Shown: positions 45,101-55,306, counted from the stretch's first letter. The stretch is DNA of 64,000 bases from Methylobacter sp. (GCF_030680395.1 NZ_JAUXVR010000008.1:1-64000), one strand, 5' to 3'. The notes: generated by a model not told the origin, from the sequence alone. Program-made: numbers and translations.

Positions 45101-46793
45101 GCATATGAGTTCCGCCTTCGTCCAGACCCAATAAGTTGGGGCGTGGGCCGATCAGTGAAACCAGCGACATGACCAATTCTTCGCGAATAGGGTCGATCGC
45201 CGGGTTGGTAACTTGGGCAAAGCCTTGCTTGAAATAATCGTACAGCATGCGCGAACGTTGCGATAACACTGCCAACGCCGTATCGATGCCCATCGAACTG
45301 ATCGGTTCCTGTCCGGTTTGCGCAATCGGTTTCAGGATGAATTCAATGTCTTCGCGGGTATAACCGAACGCTTGTTGTCTGTCCAAAAGAGTGTGCGCAT
45401 CCGGTGCCATTGCAGAAATTTCGGCTGGCAGTTCGGATAGCAGAATTTGAGTTTTGCTTAGCCACTCGGAATAAGGGTGGCACGCCGACAAATTGGCTTT
45501 CAACTCCGCATCATCAATAATGCGGCCTTCTTCGGTATCAATCAGCAGCATTTTGCCCGGCTGCAGCCGCCATTTTTTGATAATCTTATGCTGGGGAACT
45601 TCCAATACGCCCATTTCCGATGCCATGATGACGAAATCGTCATCGGTCACCAGATAACGCGCAGGGCGTAAGCCGTTGCGATCCAGGGTTGCGCCTATTT
45701 GACGTCCATCGGTAAAGGCAATGGCCGCAGGGCCGTCCCACGGTTCCATCAGGGCGGCATTATATTCATAAAACGCACGCAGTTTTTCGTCCATTAAGAC
45801 ATTGCCGGCCCAAGCTTCAGGGATCAGCAACATCATGGCGTGGGCCAGTGAATAGCCGCCGGCAACCAATAGTTCCAGTGCATTGTCGAAACACGCCGAA
45901 TCCGATTGCGCTTCGTCGATCAACGGCCACAGTTTGTGCATATCGTCGCCCAAAACTTTGGACGCGATGGAATGACGACGTGCCGCCATGCCGTTAACAT
46001 TGCCGCGCAAGGTGTTGATTTCGCCGTTATGGGCGATCAGGCGGAAAGGATGTGCCAGATCCCAAGTCGGGAAAGTGTTGGTGGAAAAACGTTGATGCAC
46101 TAACGCTAAAGCACTGACCATGCGTTCATCGCTTAAGTCCGCATAAAACGCTCCGACCTGATCGGCCAGCAACATACCTTTGTAAACGATAGTGCGTGAC
46201 GATAAGGATGGGATATAAAAAGAGTGGCCATGATCCAGCTTCAAATCGCGGACGGCGTTTTCAACTTGCTTGCGAATCACAAACAGTTTGCGCTCGAAAG
46301 CATCTTGATCGACGCAATCTTGGTCACGTCCAATAAAAATCTGCCGTATGAACGGTTCAACCAGTTTTACCGACTCACCCAAGGTATGATTGTCGACAGG
46401 TACATCGCGCCAGCCTAATAATACGGCTTTTTCCCGCGCAATTATTTCGGTTAACAGATTTTCGCAAGTGGCTCGATTGGCAGCATCGCGCGGCAAAAAC
46501 ACCATGCCTGCGGCATAATCGCCTGCTTTCGGAAGGGTGATGCTTATCTTGTCGCACTCTGCGCGCAAAAAAGTATCGGGCATTTGAATCAGAATTCCCG
46601 CACCATCGCCCGCATATATATCGGCGCCAACCGCGCCACGATGGGTCAGGTTTTTAAGTAATTCCAAGCCTTGACGTACGATTTCATGGCTTTTTTGACC
46701 CTTTATATGAACGATAAAACCCACGCCGCATGCATCATGTTCATTGCGTGGATCATATAAACCCTGTCTGGGCGGTAGCGTGCTTTGACTCAT
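42174..46793 (-). CDS. gltB: Glutamate synthase (NADPH) large subunit
   Basis: 1539 residues from ATG 46793, which has AGAGG five bases upstream; an in-frame GTG two codons earlier is less likely. The class II glutaminase nucleophile is Cys22 ([10 protein letters not shown]), so a short propeptide must be removed. The central FMN domain and the 3Fe-4S Cys cluster ([19 protein letters not shown], near 1135-1150) are intact, and the C-terminal glycine-rich beta-helix ([25 protein letters not shown]) is complete. It makes two glutamates from glutamine and 2-oxoglutarate. With GlnD at 49 kb this is the nitrogen-assimilation part of the window. Confidence 0.96.
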   Translation of the reverse strand: MSQSTLPPRQGLYDPRNEHDACGVGFIVHIKGQKSHEIVRQGLELLKNLTHRGAVGADIYAGDGAGILIQMPDTFLRAECDKISITLPKAGDYAAGMVFLPRDAANRATCENLLTEIIAREKAVLLGWRDVPVDNHTLGESVKLVEPFIRQIFIGRDQDCVDQDAFERKLFVIRKQVENAVRDLKLDHGHSFYIPSLSSRTIVYKGMLLADQVGAFYADLSDERMVSALALVHQRFSTNTFPTWDLAHPFRLIAHNGEINTLRGNVNGMAARRHSIASKVLGDDMHKLWPLIDEAQSDSACFDNALELLVAGGYSLAHAMMLLIPEAWAGNVLMDEKLRAFYEYNAALMEPWDGPAAIAFTDGRQIGATLDRNGLRPARYLVTDDDFVIMASEMGVLEVPQHKIIKKWRLQPGKMLLIDTEEGRIIDDAELKANLSACHPYSEWLSKTQILLSELPAEISAMAPDAHTLLDRQQAFGYTREDIEFILKPIAQTGQEPISSMGIDTALAVLSQRSRMLYDYFKQGFAQVTNPAIDPIREELVMSLVSLIGPRPNLLGLDEGGTHMRLEVEQPILTNQDLEKIRRIETRTGGVFKTKTLTLCYPSDLGASGMETALDKLCLAAKQAVEEGNNILALSDRDLDIAHIAIPALLATSAVHHYLTREGLRTKVGLVVETGEAREVHHFALLAAYGAEAVNPYLAFDTLSGLCEDIADLSEYEAHKRYIKAISKGLLKVMSKMGISTYQSYCGAQIFNAIGLAEPFLDRYFTGTTSTVEGVGLAEISEETSRRHRIAFGNAPLYRDALDIGGEYAYRLRGEAHTWTPATISTLQHATRSNSYEKYAEFCRLIDEQNEALLTLRGLMSFKEDATPVPLDEVESAADIVKRFATGAMSFGSISYEAHTNLAIAMNRIGGKSNTGEGGELPERFKTLPNGDSMRSAIKQVASGRFGVTTEYLVNADDIQIKVSQGAKPGEGGQLPGHKVDAVIARVRHSTRGVGLISPPPHHDIYSIEDLAQLIHDLKNVNPEARISVKLVSEHGVGTVAAGVSKAHADHVTISGYDGGTGASPMTSIKHAGLPWEIGLAETHQTLVLNKLRGRIAVQVDGGLRTGRDVIIGALLGADEFGFATAPLIVSGCLMMRKCHLNTCPVGVATQDPELRKRFTGQPEHVVNYFFMVAEDVRQWMAKLGFRSFNEMIGRSDKLDMQRSLNHWKTEGLDFSRVFYKPEIDGATAVYNTERQDHGLDQALDHTLIAAAQPALQNGQPVIINTPIRNINRTFGAMLSGEVAKRYGHKGLPEDTIAINVKGTAGQSFGAFLAQGISIELEGEGNDYVGKGMSGGRIAIYQPKDCPINPAENIIVGNTVLYGAVSGECYFSGVAGERFAVRNSGAVAVVEGVGDHGCEYMTGGVVIVLGQTGRNFAAGMSGGVAYVLDEDRSFEKRCNLAMVELEPIPEEDDTLEAIAHQGGDMETHGRVHIMSDMTRYDAQRLKHFIENHKRYTNSARAQHILDNWQDYLPRFVKVMPVDYREALKQIQAEQASATV

Positions 46794-47185
46794 TGTCACC
46801 TCTAAAAAATATTACAAAAGGGCTGTTATCCTCTAACTTACATAACCCTCGTTCCGCACCCGCTCTGATGGAGACATCAAAGGCCGCGGCACGGCAAAAC
46901 TAGTTAATTATACGGATGACAGGTAATTCTGTCACGTAGTCTTTTGCCGTCCGCACCAGCAATCAATCGGTATGTTGTTCGCTGATATAGATTGGGCGTT
47001 GGTCTTTTGTTGCATGATTAATAGAGGTATTTTGGTTATTCCTTAAATGGATGTGGTATCTTTCTGCTCTGTTTTAATGACTGATTGTTCTCGTTGACTA
47101 TATTCTTCTGTTTTGTAGGCAGACTCGGTTCTTTAAGAGGCATTAAAATTATTTAAGTGAATTCATATCATATTATTGGTTAATT
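46794..47185. other. Divergent regulatory region between gltB and ubiF
   Basis: 392 bases, no gene. It holds a GC-rich stretch (about 46848-46900) that could fold in the gltB leader, and the palindrome listed at 46917-46934. No sigma-54 -24/-12 pair was seen on the gltB side. Confidence 0.5.
46917..46934. promoter_or_regulatory. TGACAG-N6-CTGTCA palindrome upstream of gltBD
   Basis: A perfect 6+6 inverted repeat with a 6-base centre, about 125 bases before gltB. The spacing of the half sites suits a dimeric regulator on one DNA face. No regulator can be assigned. Confidence 0.3.
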
Positions 47186-48403
47186 ATGAAAGAAAATTTT
47201 GATGTTGTAGTTGTAGGTGGAGGCATGGTCGGGGCTGCTGTTGCTTGTAGCCTCGGTGGGAGTTCATTGAGCGTGGCGGTAATAGAGAGTGCGCCGCCAC
47301 AGGATTTTGCTCCTGAGCAGCCCCATGATTTAAGGGTTTCCGCGCTCAGTATTGCATCAAAAAATATACTTGAAACGGTGGGTGCATGGAGTGGCGTTGT
47401 TAATCGCAGGCTTTGTCCGTTTCGCAGGATGCGGGTTTGGGAAACGGCGGGAGATACTGAGTTTTGCAGTGACGATATTAACTATCCTGAATTGGGTTTT
47501 ATCGTTGAAAACAGGGTGACCCAGTTGGCGTTATTGGAACGCTTGCAAGGTTTTGCCAATGTCGAGCTGATGTGTCCAGCTACCATTAATAAAATCAACT
47601 ATTCTGCGGGCAAATCACCTGAAGTGGAGCTGGGTGATGGCAGGATTTTATCGGCAAAAGTGTTGGTTGCCGCAGATGGCGGTCAATCCAGAGTCAGACA
47701 AACAGTGGGGTTGGGAGTAACCAGCTGGGATTACAATCAACATGCACTGGTGATTTATATTGATACGGATTACGGACAGCAGGATATAACCTGGCAGCGC
47801 TTTGTGCCCAGCGGGCCGCAGGCGTTTTTGCCGTTAACCGGGCATTATGGCTCCATCGTCTGGTATAACTTGCCGGATGAAGTGGCTCGCTTGAAAACCT
47901 TGTCTAGCGAGGATTTGTTGCGGGAATTGACGGCAACTTTTCCTGATTGCCTGGGTAAGGTTAATGCTATTTTGGGTACGGCAAGCTTTCCGTTGAAGCG
48001 GCAGCATGCGCAAAGCTATGTTAAACCGGGCGTGGTCTTGGTTGGTGATGCTGCACACATGATTAATCCGCTGGCAGGACAAGGGGTTAATATCGGTTTA
48101 CTGGATGCTGCGGCATTGGCCGAGGTGCTGATTGATGCAAGCAAGCAAGGTCTTGATCCGGGTGATTTGGCGGTTTTAAGGCGCTATGAAAAAATGCGTC
48201 GTAATGAAAATCTTAAAATGATGACGGTAATGGATATTTTTTATCGGGTGTTCAGTAATCAGGTTCTACCGGTCAAGTTTTTACGCAACTTGGGGTTGGG
48301 CTTGGCTGAACGAATTTTGCCTGCCAAAAATAAAGTGATGCGGAGTGCCATGGGGCTGGACGGGAACTTACCCAAACTTGCACGAGGTGAGTCGATTATT
48401 TAA
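47186..48403 (+). CDS. ubiF: FAD-dependent ubiquinone hydroxylase, UbiF type
   Basis: 405 residues. FAD dinucleotide motif VVVGGGMVGAAVACSL at 9-24, DGGQSRVRQ in the middle, and GDAAHMINPLAGQGVNIGLLDA near 286. Among UbiF, UbiH, UbiI and UbiM, the phrases DLRVSALSIASKNILE, CPFRRMRVWE, WQRFVPSGPQAFLPL and the end MDIFYRVFSNQVLPVKFLRNLGLGLAERI fit E. coli UbiF best. UbiF hydroxylates the quinone ring at C6 in the last steps of ubiquinone synthesis. Functional assignment within this group is by resemblance. It stands alone. Confidence 0.8.
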   Translation: MKENFDVVVVGGGMVGAAVACSLGGSSLSVAVIESAPPQDFAPEQPHDLRVSALSIASKNILETVGAWSGVVNRRLCPFRRMRVWETAGDTEFCSDDINYPELGFIVENRVTQLALLERLQGFANVELMCPATINKINYSAGKSPEVELGDGRILSAKVLVAADGGQSRVRQTVGLGVTSWDYNQHALVIYIDTDYGQQDITWQRFVPSGPQAFLPLTGHYGSIVWYNLPDEVARLKTLSSEDLLRELTATFPDCLGKVNAILGTASFPLKRQHAQSYVKPGVVLVGDAAHMINPLAGQGVNIGLLDAAALAEVLIDASKQGLDPGDLAVLRRYEKMRRNENLKMMTVMDIFYRVFSNQVLPVKFLRNLGLGLAERILPAKNKVMRSAMGLDGNLPKLARGESII

Positions 48404-48549
48404 TTAAAAGGATGTTATGTTGGGGGTTGTGCGTTTCCGGCAATATTCTTGGTATTTGACAAGCGATTAGCCGCGCATCGGTTGCATTGGGATAATTAAT
48501 TTTTTAAACTTGAGTTTTTAAGTGATTTTGATAGTGAGTGTGAACGGTT

Positions 48550-48927
48550 ATGGAAAGAAGGCTTTATCAAAGGATTCCAGTGCAAGTTTCTGCTATTGTC
48601 ACTACCGAGGACGGTGTGCGCATTAAGGTGATTGCGGTAGATGTATCCAGCGATGGGCTAGGTGTCGAATGTAATATCAAGCAACGGAACATGATTACTC
48701 CGGGAGGGAGTTTTGTTCGCGACGGTAAGCCGGTATCGGTGTTTGTTGACTTGAATCTGTCTGATGGGAATGGTCAGTTATTCAAAATAGTAGCGCGGTG
48801 TCATGTGGTTTTTTCTCGGCGTATGTCCAGCGATCAATGTAAAATTGGGCTGCGCTATGCTGATATTGAAAATAACAACCATAAATGGCTTATTCGGTTT
48901 ATTGAGAAAAGGTTGGTATCTGACTAA
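48550..48927 (+). CDS. PilZ-domain protein
   Basis: 125 residues, a single PilZ domain. The c-di-GMP motifs are present: RRLYQRIP (Arg pair, residues 3-8) and DVSSDGLGV (D/N-x-S-x-x-G). FSRRMSSDQCKIGLRYADI closes the domain. A stand-alone PilZ protein is an effector whose partner cannot be told from context. The EAL-HDOD protein at 21 kb is a possible but unlinked member of the same signalling network. Confidence 0.83.
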   Translation: MERRLYQRIPVQVSAIVTTEDGVRIKVIAVDVSSDGLGVECNIKQRNMITPGGSFVRDGKPVSVFVDLNLSDGNGQLFKIVARCHVVFSRRMSSDQCKIGLRYADIENNNHKWLIRFIEKRLVSD

Positions 48928-49020
48928 ATAACGGATGAATATTGATTGTGCGGAGCTTTAGCTTGCTCTATAAGTATTACGGCTGTCCGTTGCGTCCGGG
49001 GGAGAACGTCTTGCATTAAC

Positions 49021-51660
49021 CTATAGCGCCAGCATCTTTAAAATTTCTTCGCGTATTTGTTCCTGTCTGGCAGGGTCTGTGATGGGTTGCGACTGGTTGT
49101 CGGTGATATAAAACATGTCTTCAGCCCTGCTGCCTATGGTGGTTATTTTTGCGCTGTGCAGATGAATGCCTTTTTGTACAAATGCGCGCCCTATTTTTGA
49201 TAAAAGTCCGGCATGATCTGTGGTGATAAGCTCAATAATCGTATGCCTGTTTAAAGGGTCCGCATGAAATTGAATACTGGTAGGGATAGGGAAATGTTTG
49301 GCTTGTCTTGATTGGCGATGAATATTTTTGTGTTTTTTTACTTCGCGAAGACGCAGGTTATTGCGAAGGGCAGTGCAAATATGAACTTCTCTGAACAATT
49401 CATTGATGGGTTTTCCCGATTGCTCAAGAACCAGAAAGCTATTAAGAATATAGTCGTCGGTCGTGGTCATGATCCGGGCGTCAAGAATGGTAAGTCCCAG
49501 TTGGTCGAGAGTGGCGGTGCTCAGCGAAAAAATAGCCTCTTCATTTTTTGTGTAAACAAAAACTTCCGCGCTGCCGCGTTGAGTTTGAGGGCGTAGCAGA
49601 ACCAGGGGCAGGTCATCTTCTCTGGATGAGGCAATGGCAATGGTATGCCAGGCTATTTCATCAGCTGAATATCTTAAAAAATAATCATCACTGGCATGCT
49701 GCCAGGATCTGAGAATAACCGGCTCGGATATGCCTAGTTTTAGCAGTTCGTCTTTTGCTTCTTTTTTGTTTTCGAGCAGGCGATCCGCCAATGCTACTGG
49801 ATTTTGCAAGCCTCTGTGCAAGGCGCTATAGGTCACTGAATAAAGCTCTTTGAGCAGAGCGTCTTTCCATGCGTTCCAAAGCTCTGGATTAGTGGCGCGA
49901 ATATCGGCCACGGTTAGCAGGTATAGGTGGTTCAGGTATTCAATACTGCCAACGGTCTGGGCAAATTGATGAATGACATCCGGATCACTGATGTCTTTTC
50001 GTTGTGCAGTCATCGACATGACCAGATGATTGCGGACTAGCCAGCAGATCAGGTTGGTGTCATGCGGGGAAAGATCGTGCTGAACGCAGAATTCCCTGGC
50101 GATTTCTTCGCCAATTGTGGAATGGTCGCCGCTCCTGCCTTTAGCTATGTCATGAAATAGACCGGCAAGATACAATATTTCCGGCTTTGAAATCAGCAGA
50201 AAAATATCATTGCAGAAAGGCAGTTCATCAAAATGTTTTTCTAAGGCAAAGCGGCGTAAGTTCCGGATGACAAAAAGCGTGTGTTCGTCCACGGTGTAAA
50301 TGTGAAACAAATCATACTGCATGCGGGCGACAATATTGGCAAAGCAAGGGATATAAGCGGCTAAAACCCCGTAGCGATTCATGCGTCTTAATTGATCGGT
50401 AATGCCTCGCGGTTGGCGGAATGCTTCTATAAACAGGCGGTTGGCATCTTTGTTCTTGCGAAATACGTCGTCGATTAAATACAGGCTTTTACGAACCAAG
50501 CGTATGGTTGTTGCCCTGACGCCTTTGATCGATGAATTCTGTTCCAGAACTAAAAAGAGTTCCAGCAAGGCAAGCGGGTGTCGTTCAAAAAGTGTGTCAT
50601 CAATGGCTTCAAGATAGCCGTTGATGGCAACAAATTTGTCGTTAAGCGGGATTGGTTTGTAAGTAATTTCTCCGGAAACGAAGCGCTCATTAAATAATTG
50701 CAACAGCATTTCATTGAGGCGCTCAAGTCCAAGTACCGTTTTAAAATAAAACTGCATGAATTGTTCGACATCCTGATTGTATTCCTGATGTTCGGTGCTG
50801 AAACCGAATTGCCGGGCAAGATCGCGTTGATAATCAAAAATAAGTCGGTCTTCGCATCGATTGGTTAAAAGATGCAATGCGTAACGAATTCGCCATAGCA
50901 CTTCAAGTGCGGCAACCAGTTCCAAATATTCAGACTCGGGCAAGAAGCCGTATTTAATCAGTTCCTTGAGTGTTGAGGAATTGTAATGACGTTTGAACAC
51001 CCATGCGATGACCTGTCGGTCGCGTAAACCGCCGGGGCCTTCTTTGATGTTGGGTTCGAGATTGTAGGCAGTGTCATGAAATTTGGCATAACGCTGTCGC
51101 TGCTCTTCCATTTTGGCGGCAAAAAATTGATCCGACGGCCAAATTTTATCCGGCGTGATTTGTTGATTAAGTGTTTTATGCAAGGTGGTGTTGCCGGTAA
51201 TCAACCGGTTTTCCATAAGACTGGTTATGATCGTTTGATCGCTGATTGCCGCTTCGACGCATTGTTTGATGGTGCGTACGCTTTGCCCCGGTTTTAAGCC
51301 GATATCCCAGAGGAAGGTGAAGAAGTTTGCCAGTGTTTCCTGGTAAGGCGAAGTGTCGTCAGAATCCAGCAAAACGACAATATCGATATCGGAGTAAGGG
51401 AATAATTCTCTTCTGCCGTAACCGCCAACGGCGCATAACATCAGCTGGCTGGCGTGTTCGCCAAGGAAATGTTGCCAGCAGCAGCTTAAGATTTCATCGA
51501 TAAAATCGGATTTTTCTTTAAGTAAGTTGGAAACTGATTTGTGAGGATTGAATTTTTGTCGCAGCTCAGTGTCTTTTTGTTTTAACAGTTGTTTAAATTG
51601 TTGCAGGCTGTCTTTTTCGGCAAAAATCGCGGTATTAATGTTTTTGTTCAAGGCGGTCAC
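49021..51660 (-). CDS. glnD: Bifunctional uridylyltransferase/uridylyl-removing enzyme GlnD
   Basis: 879 residues, full-length. The nucleotidyltransferase motif GGYGRRELFPYSDIDIVVLLD lies at 79-99, the HD domain that removes UMP near 505 (LAGLFHDIAKGRSGDHSTIG), and two C-terminal ACT domains near 695-765 and 805-875 (ELITTDHAGLLSKIGRAFVQKGIHLHSAKITTIG) sense glutamine. GlnD sets the uridylylation of PII and so the activity of glutamine synthetase and NtrC. Its start overlaps the map stop by four bases; map-glnD is a conserved pair near rpsB. Confidence 0.95.
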   Translation of the reverse strand: MTALNKNINTAIFAEKDSLQQFKQLLKQKDTELRQKFNPHKSVSNLLKEKSDFIDEILSCCWQHFLGEHASQLMLCAVGGYGRRELFPYSDIDIVVLLDSDDTSPYQETLANFFTFLWDIGLKPGQSVRTIKQCVEAAISDQTIITSLMENRLITGNTTLHKTLNQQITPDKIWPSDQFFAAKMEEQRQRYAKFHDTAYNLEPNIKEGPGGLRDRQVIAWVFKRHYNSSTLKELIKYGFLPESEYLELVAALEVLWRIRYALHLLTNRCEDRLIFDYQRDLARQFGFSTEHQEYNQDVEQFMQFYFKTVLGLERLNEMLLQLFNERFVSGEITYKPIPLNDKFVAINGYLEAIDDTLFERHPLALLELFLVLEQNSSIKGVRATTIRLVRKSLYLIDDVFRKNKDANRLFIEAFRQPRGITDQLRRMNRYGVLAAYIPCFANIVARMQYDLFHIYTVDEHTLFVIRNLRRFALEKHFDELPFCNDIFLLISKPEILYLAGLFHDIAKGRSGDHSTIGEEIAREFCVQHDLSPHDTNLICWLVRNHLVMSMTAQRKDISDPDVIHQFAQTVGSIEYLNHLYLLTVADIRATNPELWNAWKDALLKELYSVTYSALHRGLQNPVALADRLLENKKEAKDELLKLGISEPVILRSWQHASDDYFLRYSADEIAWHTIAIASSREDDLPLVLLRPQTQRGSAEVFVYTKNEEAIFSLSTATLDQLGLTILDARIMTTTDDYILNSFLVLEQSGKPINELFREVHICTALRNNLRLREVKKHKNIHRQSRQAKHFPIPTSIQFHADPLNRHTIIELITTDHAGLLSKIGRAFVQKGIHLHSAKITTIGSRAEDMFYITDNQSQPITDPARQEQIREEILKMLAL

Positions 51661-52421
51661 ATTTCTTCTTGGCGCAAAGTCAGGATTTCATAGCCGCTTT
51701 GGGTTACCAAAATGGTGTGTTCCCATTGCGCGGACAAGCTCCGGTCTTTGGTTACTGCGGTCCAGCCGTCGGCCAACACTTTCATGTGTCGTTTGCCGAG
51801 ATTAATCATGGGTTCAATAGTTAATATCATGCCTGCTTCGAGGACCTCGCCTTCGCCGGCTTTACCGTAATGCAATACTTGCGGTTCTTCATGGAATTTT
51901 TTGCCGATGCCGTGGCCGCAAAACTCCCGGACTACCGAATAACGATTGGATTCTGCGTGTTTTTGTATGGCGTGGCCAATATCGCCTAATGTAGCCCCCG
52001 GCCTTACTTGGTTAATACCCAAAAACATGGCTTCCTGAGTTATTTTAACCAGGCGTTTTGCGTGCGGACTGACTTCGCCGACGCAAAACATTTTGCTGGT
52101 ATCGCCGTGGTAGTCGTCTTTGATGACGGTAATGTCGATATTGACAATATCGCCTGATTTAAGTTTTTTATCGCTGGGAATGCCGTGGCAGATCTGCTGG
52201 TTAATCGAAGTGCAAATGGATTTTGGAAAGCCGTGATAATTAAGCGGCGCAGGGATGGCTTTTTGTACATCAACAATATAGTCGTGGCAAATCTGATTGA
52301 GTTCGTCGGTGGTAACTCCGGGAACAACATAGGGTTCAATTATTTCTAAAACTTCGGCTGCCAGTTTTCCGGCAATCCGCATTTTTTCGATTTCACTTTC
52401 GGTTTTAATAATTATGCTCAT
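51657..52421 (-). CDS. map: Methionine aminopeptidase type I
   Basis: 254 residues from ATG 52421 (MSIIIKTESEIEKMRIAGKLAAEVL); a start five codons upstream is less likely. The dinuclear metal ligands are in VNIDITVIKDDYHGDTSKMF (two Asp), CGHGIGKKFHEEP (His), ILTIEPMI (Glu) and SAQWEHTILVT (Glu). It removes initiator Met. Divergent from rpsB as in E. coli. Confidence 0.95.
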   Translation of the reverse strand: MSIIIKTESEIEKMRIAGKLAAEVLEIIEPYVVPGVTTDELNQICHDYIVDVQKAIPAPLNYHGFPKSICTSINQQICHGIPSDKKLKSGDIVNIDITVIKDDYHGDTSKMFCVGEVSPHAKRLVKITQEAMFLGINQVRPGATLGDIGHAIQKHAESNRYSVVREFCGHGIGKKFHEEPQVLHYGKAGEGEVLEAGMILTIEPMINLGKRHMKVLADGWTAVTKDRSLSAQWEHTILVTQSGYEILTLRQEEM

Positions 52422-52429
52422 AAAAATCA

Positions 52430-52506
52430 GGTGCAAAGCTATAAAGGATAAGGAACATTAGGCGCAAACGATAAGTTTTTTAGTCTTGTGGTTTCTGCTT
52501 TGCGCC
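52430..52506. repeat. Weak terminal inverted repeat upstream of map
   Basis: GGTGCAAAG (52430-52438) and CTTTGCGCC (52498-52506) pair with one mismatch around 59 bases. The ends (AGGTGCAA-G ... C-TTGCGCCT-TGTA) resemble those of the hairpin at 34510-34561, hinting at a shared dispersed element. Confidence 0.3.
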
Positions 52507-52538
52507 TGTGTAATAAAATCATTTTAACAGAGATCGGC

Positions 52539-52567
52539 TTGTTGTGAAAAAGTAATTATGGTATAAA
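52539..52567 (+). promoter_or_regulatory. rpsB promoter
   Basis: TTGTTG (52539-52544) and TATAAA (52562-52567) are 17 bases apart. Transcription would begin near 52575, giving a leader of about 160 bases before rpsB. Confidence 0.6.
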
Positions 52568-52590
52568 GGGAAGTTCGTTTTTGAACTAAT

Positions 52591-52692
52591 ACTCACGCCT
52601 ATCGTCACGTTTGGAAGGGTGCCGGTGCAACCATTCTTTAAATAAAATGATTGTTACTGGTTTCCAGGCGGGATAGGTGGAGGCGTAACCCA
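52591..52692 (+). promoter_or_regulatory. rpsB leader RNA (S2 autoregulation element)
   Basis: The leader contains GTCACGTTTGGAAGGGTGCCGG, then AACCATTCTTTAAATAA and TTACTGGTTTCCAGGCGGGATAGGTGGAGGCGTAACCC. These are the blocks of the gammaproteobacterial rpsB 5' UTR through which ribosomal protein S2 represses rpsB and tsf. GGAAGGGTGCCGGTGC and the later GTTTCCAGGCGGGATAGG can pair as in that model. The identification is from memory of the element, without a covariance search. Confidence 0.75.
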
Positions 52693-52694
52693 AC

Positions 52695-52720
52695 TCGGAA
52701 CAGATGTTCCGAATTTTTAT
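52695..52720 (+). terminator. Leader hairpin with U-run before rpsB
   Basis: TCGGAAC (52695-52701) pairs with GTTCCGA (52706-52712) and is followed by ATTTTTAT. It could act as an attenuator in the leader; the rpsB ribosome-binding site (TAGGAGAA) comes directly after. Confidence 0.45.
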
Positions 52721-52734
52721 CTTAGGAGAAATTA

Positions 52735-53472
52735 ATGGCAGCAGTATCTATGCGTCAAATGCTTGAAGCGGGTGTTCACTTTGGACATCAAACTCGTTAT
52801 TGGAACCCGAAAATGGCTACGTACCTGTTCGGTTCACGTAACAAAATCCATATTATTGATTTGGAAAAAACGCTTCCAATGTTTAATGACGCAATGAATT
52901 ATCTGGGTCAGATGACAGCAAACAAAGGCACAGTCCTGTTTGTTGGTACCAAGAAAGCAGCGCGAAAAGTAGTTGCTGAAGAAGCCGCACGCTGTGGCAT
53001 GCCTTATGTCAACCATCGCTGGTTAGGTGGCATGCTGACAAATTTCAAAACCATCAAGAAGTCAATTAATCGTCTTAAAGAATTAGAAGCGATGAAAGCT
53101 GACGGTACGCTTTATCAACGTTTTGCCAAGAAAGAAGCGTTAGGTATGGAACGCGAACTTGAAAAACTGGAGCGCAGTCTGGGTGGAATTAAAGACATGA
53201 AAGGCGTTCCCGATGTGATTTTCATACTGGATGTCGGTTATGAAAAGAATGCAATCAGTGAAGCTAAAAAATTAGGTATTCCGGTTGTTGGTATTGTTGA
53301 TTCCAATAATTCACCGGAAAAAATTGATTACATTATTCCTGGTAATGATGACTCAATTCGTGCAGTTAAACTTTATTGCGAAAGTGTTTCTGCGGCAGTA
53401 ATGGAAGCTAAATCAGCGGGTTTGGGATTGTCAGCAAAAGCTGATGATTTTGTTGAAGAGGCGGCAGAATAA
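52735..53472 (+). CDS. rpsB: 30S ribosomal protein S2
   Basis: 245 residues, family length. Opening [43 protein letters not shown], then the coiled-coil hairpin region ([15 protein letters not shown]... [12 protein letters not shown]) and [34 protein letters not shown]. It sits on the head/platform side of the small subunit. First gene of the conserved rpsB-tsf-pyrH-frr run. Confidence 0.97.
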   Translation: MAAVSMRQMLEAGVHFGHQTRYWNPKMATYLFGSRNKIHIIDLEKTLPMFNDAMNYLGQMTANKGTVLFVGTKKAARKVVAEEAARCGMPYVNHRWLGGMLTNFKTIKKSINRLKELEAMKADGTLYQRFAKKEALGMERELEKLERSLGGIKDMKGVPDVIFILDVGYEKNAISEAKKLGIPVVGIVDSNNSPEKIDYIIPGNDDSIRAVKLYCESVSAAVMEAKSAGLGLSAKADDFVEEAAE

Positions 53473-53528
53473 GTACGATCTTAATTTTTTACAGGCGTTT
53501 CCTGTGAAATGAGTACTTAAAGTTAGGC

Positions 53529-53556
53529 AAAAACGCCTCCTCACGGGGGCGTTTTT
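53529..53556 (+). terminator. Intrinsic terminator/attenuator between rpsB and tsf
   Basis: AAAAACGCCTCC pairs with GGGGGCGTTTTT around a TCAC loop, with one T-G wobble. A stem of GC pairs followed by five Ts is the form of a classical Rho-independent terminator. It should lower tsf relative to rpsB, as in E. coli. Confidence 0.85.
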
Positions 53557-53586
53557 ACAGTTATGAATAATGAGGAAAGATAAAGA

Positions 53587-54474
53587 ATGAGTATTACTAT
53601 TAGTGCAGCAATGGTTAAGGAACTGCGTGAAAGAACTGCCTCCGGTATGATGGAGTGCAAAAAAGCATTAGTTGAAGCCAATGGCGACATGGAGTTAGCC
53701 ATTGAAAATATGCGCAAATCCGGTCTAGCCAAGGCCGATAAAAAATCCGACCGCATTGCTGCTGAAGGCATCATCGGCGCTAAAGTTAGTGATGACGGAA
53801 AAGCTGTGGCGATTGTTGATGTTAACTGTGAGACTGATTTTGTTGCCAAAGCGGATGATTTCGTAAATTTCGTCAATAATGTCACAGAAGCTTTGTTGAA
53901 TTCCGATATTGAAACAGATGAACAACTGCTGGCAATGAAACTGGCTGACGGCACGATTGTGGATGAAGTTCGTCGTGGACTGATCGCCAAGTTGGGCGAA
54001 AATATTACCGTCAGGCGGTTTCAAAAATACCAGACTGCAATGGGCGGTACTGCTTGCTATTTGCACGGTAAAAAAATCGGTGTGATCGTCGAATTGGCGA
54101 AGGCAGATGCTGAGTTAGGCAAAGACATTGCAATGCATATCGCAGCGAGTAAACCGACTTGTGTTTCTGATGAACAAGTGCCTGCAGAACTGATTGAAAA
54201 AGAGAAAGAGATTTTCTCGGCTCAAGCAGCAGAAAGCGGAAAACCGGCGGAAATTATTGAGAAAATGGTTGTAGGTCGGATTAGTAAATTTCTGGCGGAA
54301 ATTACTTTGTTGGGTCAGCCTTTTATTAAGGACGATAAAGTTACTGTCGCTAAACTACTTGCGTCAAAAGGTAACAACGTTATTCGTTTTGCTCGCCTGG
54401 AAGTGGGTGAGGGAATTGAGAAGAAAGAAGAAAACTTTGCCGAAGAAGTTATGGCACAAGTTAGAGGCAATTAA
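53587..54474 (+). CDS. tsf: Elongation factor Ts
   Basis: 295 residues. N-terminal UBA-like domain ([38 protein letters not shown]) followed by the TDFVA motif in [16 protein letters not shown] that contacts EF-Tu, and the core with AMHIAASKP. It is the guanine nucleotide exchange factor for EF-Tu. Reached only through the terminator after rpsB. Confidence 0.97.
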   Translation: MSITISAAMVKELRERTASGMMECKKALVEANGDMELAIENMRKSGLAKADKKSDRIAAEGIIGAKVSDDGKAVAIVDVNCETDFVAKADDFVNFVNNVTEALLNSDIETDEQLLAMKLADGTIVDEVRRGLIAKLGENITVRRFQKYQTAMGGTACYLHGKKIGVIVELAKADAELGKDIAMHIAASKPTCVSDEQVPAELIEKEKEIFSAQAAESGKPAEIIEKMVVGRISKFLAEITLLGQPFIKDDKVTVAKLLASKGNNVIRFARLEVGEGIEKKEENFAEEVMAQVRGN

Positions 54475-54488
54475 CGCACTCCTCGGCC

Positions 54489-54543
54489 GTGGGCGCGAAT
54501 TTATTCGCGCTGCCTTTATAGACGCGAATAAACTCGCGCCCAC
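54489..54543. repeat. Long palindrome between tsf and pyrH, REP-like
   Basis: Left arm 54489-54509 begins GTGGGCGCGAATTTATTCG. Right arm 54523-54543 is its reverse complement with a single mismatch over 21 bases; loop 13 bases. It fills most of the 100-base gap and will form a strong RNA hairpin inside the operon. Confidence 0.7.
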
Positions 54544-54574
54544 AATAATAAATATTAGCCCCCGATAAATTAAA

Positions 54575-55306
54575 ATGACTAAATTGATTTGCCAGAGAAT
54601 TTTGCTTAAGTTAAGCGGTGAAGCTTTAATGAGTGAAACCGGTGGTAGTATTGATGCAGATATTGTTAAACGTCTTGCAACTGAAATTAAAGAGTTATGT
54701 GATGTTGGTCTTCAAGTTGGTTTGGTTATTGGCGGCGGTAATATATTGCGTGGAGCTGAGAAAGCTTCAGAAGGATTGGATCGAGTAACCAGCGACCAGA
54801 TGGGGATGCTGGCTACTGTAATAAATGCCCTGGCCATGCAGGATGCTTTGGAAGCACACGGTCAGCCGGTCAGGGTGATGTCTGCACTGAAAATCAATCA
54901 GGTCTGTGAAGATTATATTCGCCGTCGAGCGATCAGGCATTTGGAAAAAGGCCGGGTTGTTATTTTTGCAGCAGGAACCGGAAATCCTTTTTTCACTACC
55001 GATTCGGCCGCCAGTCTTCGGGCGATTGAAATTAATGCCGAGTTGATGATTAAGGCTACTAAAGTCAAAGGCGTTTATTCTGCCGATCCCCAAAAAGACA
55101 AAAATGCTAAATTCTATCCGCGATTAACTTATGATGAAGCGCTGGATCAGCGTCTGAATGTGATGGACACCACTGCGCTGGTATTATGCCGGGATAATAA
55201 TGTACCAATGCGGGTGATGAATATTTTCGAGAAAGGCGCGGTAATGAAACTGATGATGGGCGAAGAGATAGGATCTCTTATTGAACGAGGAACAAATAAT
55301 GATTAA
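54575..55306 (+). CDS. pyrH: UMP kinase
   Basis: 243 residues of the amino-acid-kinase fold. [12 protein letters not shown] at the N-terminus binds phosphate, [12 protein letters not shown] follows, and the uridine/ATP part has [23 protein letters not shown] and [11 protein letters not shown]. It phosphorylates UMP to UDP. Its stop overlaps frr by eight bases. Confidence 0.97.
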   Translation: MTKLICQRILLKLSGEALMSETGGSIDADIVKRLATEIKELCDVGLQVGLVIGGGNILRGAEKASEGLDRVTSDQMGMLATVINALAMQDALEAHGQPVRVMSALKINQVCEDYIRRRAIRHLEKGRVVIFAAGTGNPFFTTDSAASLRAIEINAELMIKATKVKGVYSADPQKDKNAKFYPRLTYDEALDQRLNVMDTTALVLCRDNNVPMRVMNIFEKGAVMKLMMGEEIGSLIERGTNND

